Under the pieces are notes generated by a model. It saw only the letters and a program-made list of their open reading frames with translations, was not told the DNA's origin and searched no databases. Shown piece by piece: positions 1-6,404 of a stretch of 7,999 bases of DNA. Position numbers and translations under genes: made by a program. The stretch comes from an uncultured Collinsella sp. (lineage in GTDB: Bacteria > Actinomycetota > Coriobacteriia > Coriobacteriales > Coriobacteriaceae). Position 1 is the first letter of the stretch. Every line of letters starts with the position of its first letter. Location: contig USCS01000065.1 in assembly GCA_900552875.1 (NCBI GenBank), positions 1 through 7,999 of the forward strand. The letters run 5' to 3'.

Positions 1-321
1 CTTGGCGGCGAGCTCCTCCTGGGAAATCTCGGCCTCCTCGGCGCACTTCTGGGCGTCATAGGCGCGGAAGAACGGATAGTACAGAACGAAGTCGACGACC
101 AGGATAAGGGCGAGCATCACAAAGGCGAGCGGCTCGTTTTGGGCGACGAGGCCAATGGCGCCCCAAATAGTCAAAAAGACCTGGAACAGGCCGAAGACGA
201 CGCTCCACCCAAGAGCGCTTTTGGCAACGGTGCCCGATTGAGCGCGAATGGCCTTGGCCTCGCGCAAGACAAGGTAGACGGTCGCCGCAAGACCGACGAG
301 CGAGATGGCGGCAGCGAACAT
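1..321 (-). CDS. Small multi-span membrane protein, N-terminal part (runs off left edge)
   Basis: An open frame starts with ATG at 321 and reads 107 codons without a stop to the window edge, so the C-terminus is missing. The start is supported by a GAGGAG ribosome-binding site seven bases upstream on the minus strand. The translation begins MFAAAISLVGLAATVYLVLR and has three hydrophobic stretches at about residues 2-20, 38-60 and 65-86. A charged cytoplasmic-looking tail follows, containing KCAEEAEISQEELAAK (residues 92-107). Basic residues around 20-33 (REAKAIR, then K34) separate the first two spans. I do not recognise the family and assign no function. The gene diverges from the nitroreductase gene across a 213-base spacer. 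The regular codon pattern, the strong ribosome-binding site and the clear membrane topology support a real gene; a chance frame is less likely. Confidence 0.75.
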   Translation of the reverse strand, partial: MFAAAISLVGLAATVYLVLREAKAIRAQSGTVAKSALGWSVVFGLFQVFLTIWGAIGLVAQNEPLAFVMLALILVVDFVLYYPFFRAYDAQKCAEEAEISQEELAAK

Positions 322-534
322 GCTGAGACTCCTCACAAACTAAAACGTACGAAAGCGGGGGTTTACCCGATTGTTACCAAGATATGCGCTGCAATTGGTG
401 GCTGCGCACAACAACCAGCCATATTAACGCGCACGTGCGGCGGTGTGGCGCAATGTAGTGGCGGCCTGCGCGATAATGGACGGGAATTACACGGAAACGT
501 AAAGGCTTCTTAAAGAATTAGCGAGGATAGAGCT

Positions 535-1410
535 ATGGGCGAGCAGGTTTGTATGACGGGCGCCGAGTACTGCGGCGGAGCTGTGGGCGTGGACGCGGGC
601 GGCTATCCGGTCGAGACTACGGGCAACGCGGCGCTGGACATCTTGGAACACCGCTCGTCCACGCGTGCCTTCGCGCGTGATGACGACGACCGTCCCGTGG
701 CGGTGACCGACGAGCAGCGGGCGGCGATCTTGCATGCGGCGAGCCGCGCGCCGTCGGCGGGCGCCATGATGATGTATTCCATCGTGAGCATCCGCGAGCA
801 GGCAACGCTCGACCGCCTGGCCGACCTGTGCGACCACCAGCCCATGATTGCCAAGGCGCCCTGGGCACTAATATTTGTGGTCGATTATGCCAAGTGGATC
901 GATCTGTTTGAGCACGTGGGCTGCTTTGAGCCCGAGTTTGTCGAGCGCACGGGCAAGGCGCCCCGCCGCGCGCCGGGTCTGGGCGACTTTGCCATCGCGG
1001 CGCAGGATGCCGTGATCGCCGCGCAAAACGCCGTGGTTGCCGCCGAGGCCCTGGGGCTGGGGAGCTGCTATATCGGTGATATCGTCGAGAACGCTGAGGA
1101 AGTTGCCGCGCTGCTCGATCTGCCGCCCTATACCATGCCGCTGTCGATGCTCATCATCGGCACGCCCCGTAAGGAGCGCCCGGCAATCGCGCACCCCGTG
1201 GTGAACCTGGTGCACGAGGAGCGCTACTGCCGTGCGGATGCCGCGACTATGGATGCGCAGGTGGCCGAGATGGATGCGATGTTTCGCCCGCACGCCCGCG
1301 AGGTGGGGGAGCGCGTCGTGGATATCTACACCCGCAAGCACACGAGTCCCTTTATGGCCGAGATGAGCCGCTCCATGGAGTGGTGGTTCAAAAACTGGCT
1401 CGGAAAATGA
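535..1410 (+). CDS. Nitroreductase-family FMN-dependent oxidoreductase
   Basis: The 291-residue protein is a probable cytoplasmic flavoprotein that uses NAD(P)H to reduce nitro compounds, quinones or flavins; the substrate cannot be told from sequence. Family hallmarks are the N-terminal FMN-phosphate-binding segment HRSSTRAF (residues 39-46), RAPSAGAMMMYS (71-82, matching the usual SPSAGNxQPW region), and the helix-to-loop segment around AAEALGLGSCYIGDI (169-183). The strand MLIIGTPRKERP (205-216) corresponds to the conserved IGYP-like segment near the end of the fold. About 75 residues follow that strand, longer than in minimal family members, and end in an aromatic tail (MEWWFKNWLGK). The first 30 residues precede the domain and are not conserved in any way I recognise. 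ATG 535 is chosen because GAGGA lies at 523-527; ATG 553 is an alternative. A GATAAT hexamer at 472-477 could be a -10 box, but no good -35 accompanies it. The gene appears to be monocistronic. Confidence 0.88.
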   Translation: MGEQVCMTGAEYCGGAVGVDAGGYPVETTGNAALDILEHRSSTRAFARDDDDRPVAVTDEQRAAILHAASRAPSAGAMMMYSIVSIREQATLDRLADLCDHQPMIAKAPWALIFVVDYAKWIDLFEHVGCFEPEFVERTGKAPRRAPGLGDFAIAAQDAVIAAQNAVVAAEALGLGSCYIGDIVENAEEVAALLDLPPYTMPLSMLIIGTPRKERPAIAHPVVNLVHEERYCRADAATMDAQVAEMDAMFRPHAREVGERVVDIYTRKHTSPFMAEMSRSMEWWFKNWLGK

Positions 1411-1411
1411 C

Positions 1412-1446
1412 GAATGTGACAAGGGGATAGTCCCTTTGCCGCATTC
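1412..1446. repeat. Imperfect inverted repeat (hairpin) after the nitroreductase stop
   Basis: The arms 1412-1427 (GAATGTGACAAGGGGA) and 1431-1446 (TCCCTTTGCCGCATTC) can form a 16-position stem with one A-C mismatch and two G-U pairs around a three-base loop. The hairpin starts one base after the TGA of the nitroreductase gene. No run of T follows on either strand, so it is not a classical intrinsic terminator. It may instead protect the mRNA 3' end or be a REP-type element. Its core (ACAAGGGGA, then GTCCCTTTG) recurs in the repeat at 3884-3936. Confidence 0.7.
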
Positions 1447-1527
1447 CATATCGCCGCGGTAGCCTAAAGACTGTATAAATCTTTATCTAGCTGGGAAAAC
1501 AGTGCATTAAAACATGGGCCGATTACC

Positions 1528-1533
1528 TATAAT
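1528..1533 (+). promoter_or_regulatory. Candidate -10 box for kup
   Basis: A perfect TATAAT hexamer lies 35 bases before the kup start codon, which would place the transcript start near 1540 and give a leader of about 30 bases. The -35 region is weak: GCATTA/CATTAA around 1504-1510 at 17-18 bases spacing. A second AT-rich hexamer, TATAAA at 1474-1479, is an alternative. If TATAAT is the real promoter, there is no room for a c-di-AMP or other riboswitch in the kup leader. Confidence 0.5.
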
Positions 1534-1552
1534 CCCTTCGAACATTAAAGTT

Positions 1553-1558
1553 GGGAGG
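1553..1558 (+). promoter_or_regulatory. Ribosome-binding site that fixes the kup start
   Basis: GGGAGG lies ten bases before ATG 1569. A longer frame beginning at TTG 1551 would put this Shine-Dalgarno sequence inside the coding region, so ATG 1569 is preferred. Confidence 0.8.
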
Positions 1559-1568
1559 AAACCGGCTT

Positions 1569-3596
1569 ATGGAACAAAAGGCCAAGGAGGCAGCTTCGCA
1601 CGCTGCGATTCCTGTGAGCATCTCGGCGATGCTCGTCACGCTGGGCGTGGTGTACGGCGATATCGGCACCAGCCCTATGTATGTAACCAAGGCGCTCGTT
1701 GCCGGCAACGGCGGCATCGGAAGCGTCACGGAGGAGTTCGTGCTTGGCGCGCTCTCCCTTGTCGTGTGGACGGTCACGCTGCTGACGACCGTCAAGTACG
1801 TGCTGATCTCGCTGCGCGCCGACAACCACGGCGAGGGCGGTATCTTTGCCCTATACAGCCTGGTCAAGCGTTGCGGCAAGTGGCTCATCATCCCCGCCAT
1901 GCTGGGCGGCGCCGCATTGCTCGCTGACGGCATCCTGACGCCCGCCGTTACCGTTACCACGGCCATCGAGGGCCTGCGCACCATCCCGGCGGTCCATGCT
2001 GTGTTGGGTGACGATCAGGGCCGTGTCGTGGCCATCACGCTTGCCATCATCATCGCGCTCTTTTTGGTGCAACGCATCGGTACGGCCAAGATCGGTCACG
2101 CCTTTGGCCCCATCATGACGCTGTGGTTCCTGTTCCTGGGCGGCACGGGTCTGTTTTTTGTCTTCCAGCACCCCGCCGTGCTGCTGTGCCTCAACCCGGT
2201 GCGCGGCATCGCCTTTTTGCTGAGCCCCAACAACCACGCGGGTATCATGATTCTGGGCAGCTGCTTCCTCGCCACCACCGGTGCCGAGGCGCTCTACTCC
2301 GACATGGGCCACGTCGGCCGCGGCAACATCTACGCCACCTGGCCGTTCGTTAAGTGCTGCCTGCTGCTTTCCTATATGGGCCAGGGCGCTTGGCTTATGA
2401 ACAACGCTGCCAACCCCGAGCTCATGGGCATTGCCGACCTCAACCCGTTCTACCAGATGCTCGCCCCGGGCCTGCGCCCGTTTGCCGTAGGCCTTTCCAC
2501 CGTTGCGGCCATCATCGCCTCGCAGGCGCTCATCACCGGCGCATTCTCGCTGGTGTCCGAGGCCAGCCGTCTGGACCTTATGCCGCACATGCAGGTCTTC
2601 TACCCTGCCGAGACCAAGGGCCAGCTCTACATCCCCATGGTCAACAACGTCATGCTCGTGGGCTGCGTCATCGTGGTGCTGCTGTTCCAGAACTCGGCGC
2701 ATATGGAAGCCGCCTACGGCCTTGCCATTACGCTGACTATGATGTGCACCACGCTGCTGCTCTTCTTCTACCTGCACGAGGAGCGCAAGCTCAAGGTTGC
2801 TCCGTGGATCTTCGCGGCCTTCTTCCTTTTGCTCGAAGGCTTCTTCTTCGTGAGCTCGCTCACCAAGTTCTTCCACGGCGGCTACTTCACCATCCTCATG
2901 GCTGCACTCATCATGGGCATTATGGTGTGCTGGTACAACGGCACGGCGGTCGAGCAGCGCCAGTTTACGCTGCTGCCGCTGCGCAGCTACCTGCCGCAGC
3001 TCAAGCGCCTGCGCGACGACGACCGTTACGAGCGCATGAGCGACAACGTCGTGTACCTGACCAAGGACACCCATACCGACTACATCGACCGCGATATTGT
3101 CTACTCGATCTTGGACAAGCATCCCAAGCGTGCCCACGCCTGGTGGTTTGTGAACGTCGAGACCATGGACGAACCGCATACCTTTGCCTATTCGGTCGAG
3201 ACGTTCGGCACCGACTACGTGTTCCGCGTGCATCTGTACCTGGGCTACAAGATCAACCAGCGCGTCAATGCCTACCTGCGTCAGGTTGTTCAGGACCTGG
3301 CTGCCACCGGCGAGCTGCCGCCGCAGACGCATGACTACTCGGTCTACAAGGATCCGGGTAACATCGGTACGTTCAAGTTCGTCCTGATCCGTAAGCTTCT
3401 GGCGCCCGAAAGCGATGTGGAGCCCAGCGAGCGCACGGCCATCACGCTCAAGTACATCATCCGCCGCGCCGCCGGCACGCCCGCGCGTTGGTACGGCCTG
3501 GAGAACTCCAACGTGAGCTTTGAGTACGTGCCGCTGTTCACCAAGTTCAAGGCCGTGAATAAGATGCAGCGCCTGGCTCCCAACGAGCGCCCGTAG
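1569..3596 (+). CDS. kup: Kup-family low-affinity K+ uptake protein (KUP/HAK/KT)
   Basis: This 675-residue integral membrane protein imports K+, probably together with protons as in characterised Kup proteins. The family signature GVVYGDIGTSP is at residues 26-36 in the first membrane span. Other conserved blocks are RADNHGEGGIFALYSL (83-98), ADGILTPAVTVTTAIEGL (119-136, with the conserved acidic residue and TPA before the IEGL) and TGAEALYSDMGHVGR (237-251). All align by eye with E. coli Kup. About twelve hydrophobic segments run to roughly residue 457, followed by a soluble C-terminal domain of about 218 residues. The length is slightly above the usual 620-660. The N-terminal tail is short and polar (MEQKAKEAASHAA). 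The gene has its own candidate promoter at 1528-1533, and a 64-residue membrane protein gene starts 60 bases after its stop. KdpD/KdpE-like regulators lie further downstream, which supports a role in K+ homeostasis. No truncation or frameshift is visible. Confidence 0.96.
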   Translation: MEQKAKEAASHAAIPVSISAMLVTLGVVYGDIGTSPMYVTKALVAGNGGIGSVTEEFVLGALSLVVWTVTLLTTVKYVLISLRADNHGEGGIFALYSLVKRCGKWLIIPAMLGGAALLADGILTPAVTVTTAIEGLRTIPAVHAVLGDDQGRVVAITLAIIIALFLVQRIGTAKIGHAFGPIMTLWFLFLGGTGLFFVFQHPAVLLCLNPVRGIAFLLSPNNHAGIMILGSCFLATTGAEALYSDMGHVGRGNIYATWPFVKCCLLLSYMGQGAWLMNNAANPELMGIADLNPFYQMLAPGLRPFAVGLSTVAAIIASQALITGAFSLVSEASRLDLMPHMQVFYPAETKGQLYIPMVNNVMLVGCVIVVLLFQNSAHMEAAYGLAITLTMMCTTLLLFFYLHEERKLKVAPWIFAAFFLLLEGFFFVSSLTKFFHGGYFTILMAALIMGIMVCWYNGTAVEQRQFTLLPLRSYLPQLKRLRDDDRYERMSDNVVYLTKDTHTDYIDRDIVYSILDKHPKRAHAWWFVNVETMDEPHTFAYSVETFGTDYVFRVHLYLGYKINQRVNAYLRQVVQDLAATGELPPQTHDYSVYKDPGNIGTFKFVLIRKLLAPESDVEPSERTAITLKYIIRRAAGTPARWYGLENSNVSFEYVPLFTKFKAVNKMQRLAPNERP

Positions 3597-3656
3597 ACGC
3601 CGGTGGCTACACGGAGTTAGTTTTTGATGGATAAGCATGAGGCCGGGGAGGAAAAC

Positions 3657-3851
3657 ATGGATACAAAGGCGCTCGATGGCCGTGAGGCGGTGGTCGAAAT
3701 GGTGCGTGAGGCGCGCGTCGACGCCGCCGAAGATCGGTTCTTTACGAATCGTGCCAACATGGACATGGCCGATCGTGTGATTTCGGTCGTGGCACTGGTG
3801 TTTGTCGCGGTGTGCGTGTGTGCCCTGCTCGCGCACGTGCTGTTTGTCTAG
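3657..3851 (+). CDS. Small single-span membrane protein, unknown function
   Basis: This 64-residue protein starts MDTKALDGREAVVEMVREA. It has a charged, probably helical N-terminal half and one strongly hydrophobic segment at about residues 40-62 (VISVVALVFVAVCVCALLAH), ending HVLFV. The topology suggests a soluble segment of about 38 residues followed by a C-terminal anchor. ATG 3657 is chosen because GGGGAGGA at 3645-3652 sits directly before it. ATG 3627 in the same frame would add ten residues and has only a weaker GGAG at 3613-3616. The gene begins 60 bases after kup and is followed by the hairpin at 3900-3936, so it is probably cotranscribed with kup. I do not recognise a family. A small accessory subunit for Kup is conceivable (KdpF is a small accessory peptide of another K+ pump), but that is speculation from position and shape only. 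The strong ribosome-binding site and membrane segment support expression. Confidence 0.68.
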   Translation: MDTKALDGREAVVEMVREARVDAAEDRFFTNRANMDMADRVISVVALVFVAVCVCALLAHVLFV

Positions 3852-3883
3852 CGACCGCCGGTCGTAGAAGGCTTTACACTTAG

Positions 3884-3936
3884 AACCACCACAAGGGGAA
3901 ACCACCACAAAGGTGCCTGTCCCCTTTGTGGTGGTT
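3884..3936. repeat. Direct duplication of a hairpin arm; REP-like element
   Basis: Two near-identical direct copies, AACCACCACAAGGGGA (3884-3899) and AACCACCACAAAGG (3900-3913), stand head to tail. Both are complementary to the single right arm TCCCCTTTGTGGTGGTT (3920-3936). Copy 2 pairs over 14 bases with no mismatch. Copy 1 pairs over 16 bases with one bulged A. The hairpins are therefore mutually exclusive. The segment GGTGCCTGTCCCC inside it resembles a motif I recall as recurrent in many bacterial genomes, which suggests a REP-type element; this is recall and has not been checked. Confidence 0.7.
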
Positions 3937-3945
3937 TTTGTTTTT
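3900..3945 (+). terminator. Intrinsic-terminator-like hairpin between the kup group and the kinase gene
   Basis: The 14-base perfect stem (3900-3913 with 3923-3936) has the nine-base loop TGCCTGTCC and is followed by TTTTTGTTTTT (3935-3945), the classical form of a rho-independent terminator on the plus strand. It would end transcripts of kup and the small membrane protein. It also lies only five bases before the AGGAG (3951-3955) of the kinase gene, so kinase expression must pass through it or start inside it. Confidence 0.75.
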
Positions 3946-3965
3946 GAGAGAGGAGCGGGGCGCTG

Positions 3966-5591
3966 ATGGACGTCCGTACGGACGGCGATATTGCCGATAG
4001 CTTTTGGTGGCGGCGCACAACGTTGACGCGCCGCACTCCTCTGTATGACGCCTGCGTATCGGCGGGGCTGCTGGTTGCGGCGACGATTGTGGGCGCGTTG
4101 CTCGACCATCCGGGTCTCGCGCCGAGCATCATGATCGTCTATGTGTTCGCCGTTCAGCTGTGCGCATTCTTTACCTGGAGTCGCCTGTATTGCTTGCTGA
4201 GCTCGGCTGCCGCCGTGGCGCTCTACAACTTCTTGTTTGTCGACCCGCGCTACTCGCTGTCGCTTATCGACCGCGGCTATCCCGGCATGTTCTTCATCAT
4301 GTTCGTGGTCTCGCTTGTGTCGAGCTCGATTGCGTTGGCCCTGCGCCGCGCCTTGGCACAGGCTGCCGCCAGCGACCGCCGCACGCATATGGTGCTCGAG
4401 ACCAACCGCATGCTGCAGCGTTGCGCCGACGAGCAGCAGATTGTTCATGCCATGGCCACGCAGCTGGCGCGTCTTTCGGGCTGTCCGGTCGTGTGGTACA
4501 GCGCCGACGCCGAGGGCGATGACCTGTTGCCGCGTGCGACGTACACGGCCGTGGGCGATGCCGCGCCGGTGCACGAGCTGGCGCCGCAGATGCCGCCGCG
4601 GCTCTCGGCGTCCGCCTATGTGGGAACGCCGCTCGACGCCACGTTTGGCGGCTCGGCGTTTTATGGCATCTACCTGACGGTTCGCACAGGCGACGGCTTC
4701 GTGCGCTCGGGCGACCCCGCCTCGGTGGTGGGCGTGCTGGCTATTGTTGCCGAGCCCGACGTGCTGACGCATGAGGAGCGGACACTTGCCGATGCCATCG
4801 TGAGCGAAGGCGAGCTGGCACTCGATCGCGCCCGCGCCATGGAGGCCCGCGAGGAGGCGGCGGTGCTCGCCAAAAACGAGCAGCTGCGCGCCAACCTGCT
4901 GCGTTCCATCTCGCACGACCTGCGCACACCGCTCACCAGTATTTCGGGCAATGCCGATGTGCTGCTCGACCAGGGCTCGACCGGCACCGCCGTGCTCGAC
5001 GCCCAGACGCGCCGCGGCCTGCTCCTGTCCATTCGCTCGGATGCGCTGTGGCTCAACGCCACCGTCGAGAATCTGCTTGCCATCACCAAGCTCGAGGGCG
5101 GCGGCATGCATCTGTCGACTACGCTCGAGCTTATGGACGATATCGTCGAGGAGGCGCTGCGCCACGTGAACCCTGCCGTGCGCGAGCACGACCTTAAGGT
5201 GGTGCCGTGCGACGAGCCGGCGCTCGTTAACGTCGATGCGCGCCTGATGGTGCAGCTGGTGGTCAATCTGGTGAACAACGCCGTCACCTATACGCCCGCA
5301 GGCTCGCATATCGTGATTTCGATTGGCGTCGACGATGGACGCGTAGCGTGCTCGGTGGCCGATGACGGCCCGGGCATTGCGCCCGAGGACCGCGAGCGGA
5401 TCTTTGAGTCGTTCTACACCGCCAACCACGGTCTTGCCGACAGCCATCGCAGCGTGGGTCTGGGTCTTTCGCTCTGCCGCTCCATTGCGTTAGCGCATGG
5501 CGGTAGCATAGAGGTTGCCGCGGCGGATCCGCACGGCTCGGTCTTTACGATTGAGCTTCCCGTCGCTGACGTTTCGTTTGATAAGGAGTAG
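3966..5591 (+). CDS. kdpD: KdpD-like sensor histidine kinase lacking the N-terminal KdpD/Usp region
   Basis: This 541-residue membrane histidine kinase probably senses K+ or turgor status and phosphorylates the KdpE-like regulator encoded next. Four membrane spans at about residues 29-46, 53-70, 73-92 and 105-127 include YNFLFVDPRYSLSL (87-100), closely like the membrane domain of KdpD (DUF4118). A GAF-like sensory segment follows (about 145-290), then a helical linker. The HisKA phosphoacceptor motif SISHDLRTPLTS carries His317. The ATPase domain has an N box NLVNNAVTYTP with Asn438, a G1 box DDGPGI from Asp466 and a G2 box VGLGLSLC (497-504), so it looks catalytically intact. E. coli KdpD has 894 residues; the roughly 370-400 residue cytoplasmic N-terminal region with its P-loop and universal-stress-like domains is absent here. 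ATG 3966 has AGGAG ten bases upstream, and only the terminator and short ORF region precede it, so this is not a start-choice error. The gene symbol is by similarity. Confidence 0.9.
   Translation: MDVRTDGDIADSFWWRRTTLTRRTPLYDACVSAGLLVAATIVGALLDHPGLAPSIMIVYVFAVQLCAFFTWSRLYCLLSSAAAVALYNFLFVDPRYSLSLIDRGYPGMFFIMFVVSLVSSSIALALRRALAQAAASDRRTHMVLETNRMLQRCADEQQIVHAMATQLARLSGCPVVWYSADAEGDDLLPRATYTAVGDAAPVHELAPQMPPRLSASAYVGTPLDATFGGSAFYGIYLTVRTGDGFVRSGDPASVVGVLAIVAEPDVLTHEERTLADAIVSEGELALDRARAMEAREEAAVLAKNEQLRANLLRSISHDLRTPLTSISGNADVLLDQGSTGTAVLDAQTRRGLLLSIRSDALWLNATVENLLAITKLEGGGMHLSTTLELMDDIVEEALRHVNPAVREHDLKVVPCDEPALVNVDARLMVQLVVNLVNNAVTYTPAGSHIVISIGVDDGRVACSVADDGPGIAPEDRERIFESFYTANHGLADSHRSVGLGLSLCRSIALAHGGSIEVAAADPHGSVFTIELPVADVSFDKE
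5583..5588 (+). promoter_or_regulatory. Ribosome-binding site for kdpE at the end of kdpD
   Basis: AAGGAG lies seven bases before GTG 5596 and inside the last codons of the kinase gene. It fixes a GTG start four bases after the kinase stop and indicates translational coupling. A longer in-frame start at 5515 would bury this site and overlap kdpD by 77 bases. Confidence 0.8.
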
Positions 5592-5595
5592 CGCC

Positions 5596-6309
5596 GTGCC
5601 GAACTCTGCCGTAAAACCGCTCATCTTGGTCGTTGAGGACGACCCCGCCGTTCGCAACTTAATCGTTGCCGCGCTCGAGGCGCACGGCTTGCGTCATATG
5701 GCCGTGGAGACCGCCCATGCCGCCATCGCCGCCGCCTCATCGCAGACGCCGAGCATCGTGCTGCTCGATTTGGGCCTGCCCGATATGGATGGCGTCAAGG
5801 TGGTGGAGTCGGTGCGCACATGGTCGGGCATGCCGATCATCGTGGTCTCGGCGCGCAGCGAGGATGCGGACAAGATCCGCGCGCTCGATGCCGGCGCCGA
5901 CGACTACCTGACCAAGCCGTTTTCGGTCGAGGAGTTGCTCGCACGCATTCGCACCACGCTCAGGCGTCTTTCGTATGCACAGACGGGCGGTGTTACCTCC
6001 GAGGGCTCGTTCGATACCGGCGAGTTGCATATCGATTTTGATGCCGGCATCGCCACGATGGATGGCGAGGAGCTGCATCTGACGCCGATCGAGTACAAGC
6101 TCCTGTGCCTGCTGGCGCACAACGCCGACAAGGTGCTAACGCACCAGTTTATCCTGCACGAGATTTGGGGCACGGCGACTAAGAGCGACCTGGCGAGCCT
6201 GCGTGTCTTTATGGGCACGTTGCGCAAGAAGATCGAGTCCGACCCCGCGCACCCGCGCTATATCCAAACGCACGTGGGTATCGGCTATCGCCTGGTCACC
6301 CAAGGCTAG
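5596..6309 (+). CDS. kdpE: KdpE-like OmpR/PhoB-family response regulator
   Basis: This 237-residue cytoplasmic DNA-binding regulator is the probable phosphorylation partner of the preceding kinase. The receiver domain (about residues 8-122) has the acidic pocket VVEDDP (Asp15 and Asp16), the phosphoacceptor Asp58 in LLDLGLPDMDG, the switch residue Ser85 in VVSARS and the conserved Lys107 in LTKPF. The C-terminal winged-helix domain (about 135-235) shows the family pattern LTPIEYKLLCLLA, then HEIWG, LRVFMGTLRKKIE and the final hairpin THVGIGYRL. The fit to KdpE is best judged by the paired kinase and by ALDAGADDYLTKPF; other OmpR-family regulators share many of these features. The start is GTG 5596, set by AAGGAG at 5583-5588. 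The gene forms a tight bicistron with the kinase and ends 95 bases before the convergent methyltransferase gene. Its target is unknown: no kdpFABC genes are in view, so kup or a distant operon are the candidates. Confidence 0.92.
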   Translation: MPNSAVKPLILVVEDDPAVRNLIVAALEAHGLRHMAVETAHAAIAAASSQTPSIVLLDLGLPDMDGVKVVESVRTWSGMPIIVVSARSEDADKIRALDAGADDYLTKPFSVEELLARIRTTLRRLSYAQTGGVTSEGSFDTGELHIDFDAGIATMDGEELHLTPIEYKLLCLLAHNADKVLTHQFILHEIWGTATKSDLASLRVFMGTLRKKIESDPAHPRYIQTHVGIGYRLVTQG

Positions 6310-6333
6310 ATTGCCAGCCACCATCCCAATATG

Positions 6334-6400
6334 AGTTGCGGTGAAATACGGTCTAAATTTGCCTAATTCCAGGCAAAACAGTCCGTATTCCACCGCAACT
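6334..6400. repeat. Nested inverted repeat in the convergent kdpE/rlmKL junction
   Basis: The outer arms are AGTTGCGGTGAAATACGG (6334-6351) and CCGTATTCCACCGCAACT (6383-6400), which pair over 18 positions with a single A-C mismatch. An inner stem TTTGCCT (6358-6364) / AGGCAAA (6371-6377) surrounds a six-base loop. The right arm ends four bases from the methyltransferase stop codon. The structure could terminate transcripts from both directions or protect both 3' ends. A long run of T is absent on either side, so an intrinsic terminator is only one reading; a REP or MITE-like repeat is another. Confidence 0.75.
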
Positions 6401-6404
6401 TTGT

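Noticed and set aside
139..513. Plus-strand frame of 124 codons over the left membrane protein
   Set aside because: It is antisense to the better supported minus-strand gene at 1-321, has a low-complexity polar composition and lacks a ribosome-binding site.
868..1449. Minus-strand frame of 193 codons opposite the nitroreductase gene
   Set aside because: It is His/Arg/Gly-rich antisense translation with no recognisable domain, and the plus-strand frame is a clear enzyme.
1551..1568. Upstream TTG start for kup giving a 681-residue protein
   Set aside because: The extra codons cover the GGGAGG ribosome-binding site at 1553-1558, so ATG 1569 is the better start.
3624..3656. Longer form of the small membrane protein from TTG 3624 or ATG 3627
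   Set aside because: The added residues include the strong GGGGAGGA at 3645-3652, which fits ATG 3657 better; ATG 3627 cannot be fully excluded.
3884..3936. Short CRISPR-like repeat pair
   Set aside because: There are only two direct copies with no spacer between them, and both pair with a third inverted copy, so this is a hairpin structure and not an array.
1851..5447. A 1198-codon open frame on the minus strand opposite kup and kdpD
   Set aside because: It is antisense to two unmistakable genes. Its translation is dominated by Arg, His, Ala, Gly and Gln with no domain, which is what the GC-rich codon bias of the plus-strand genes produces on the opposite strand.
5515..5595. Upstream start for the response regulator overlapping kdpD
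   Set aside because: The extension lies in the kdpD coding region, has no receiver-domain similarity, and would bury the AAGGAG that precedes GTG 5596.
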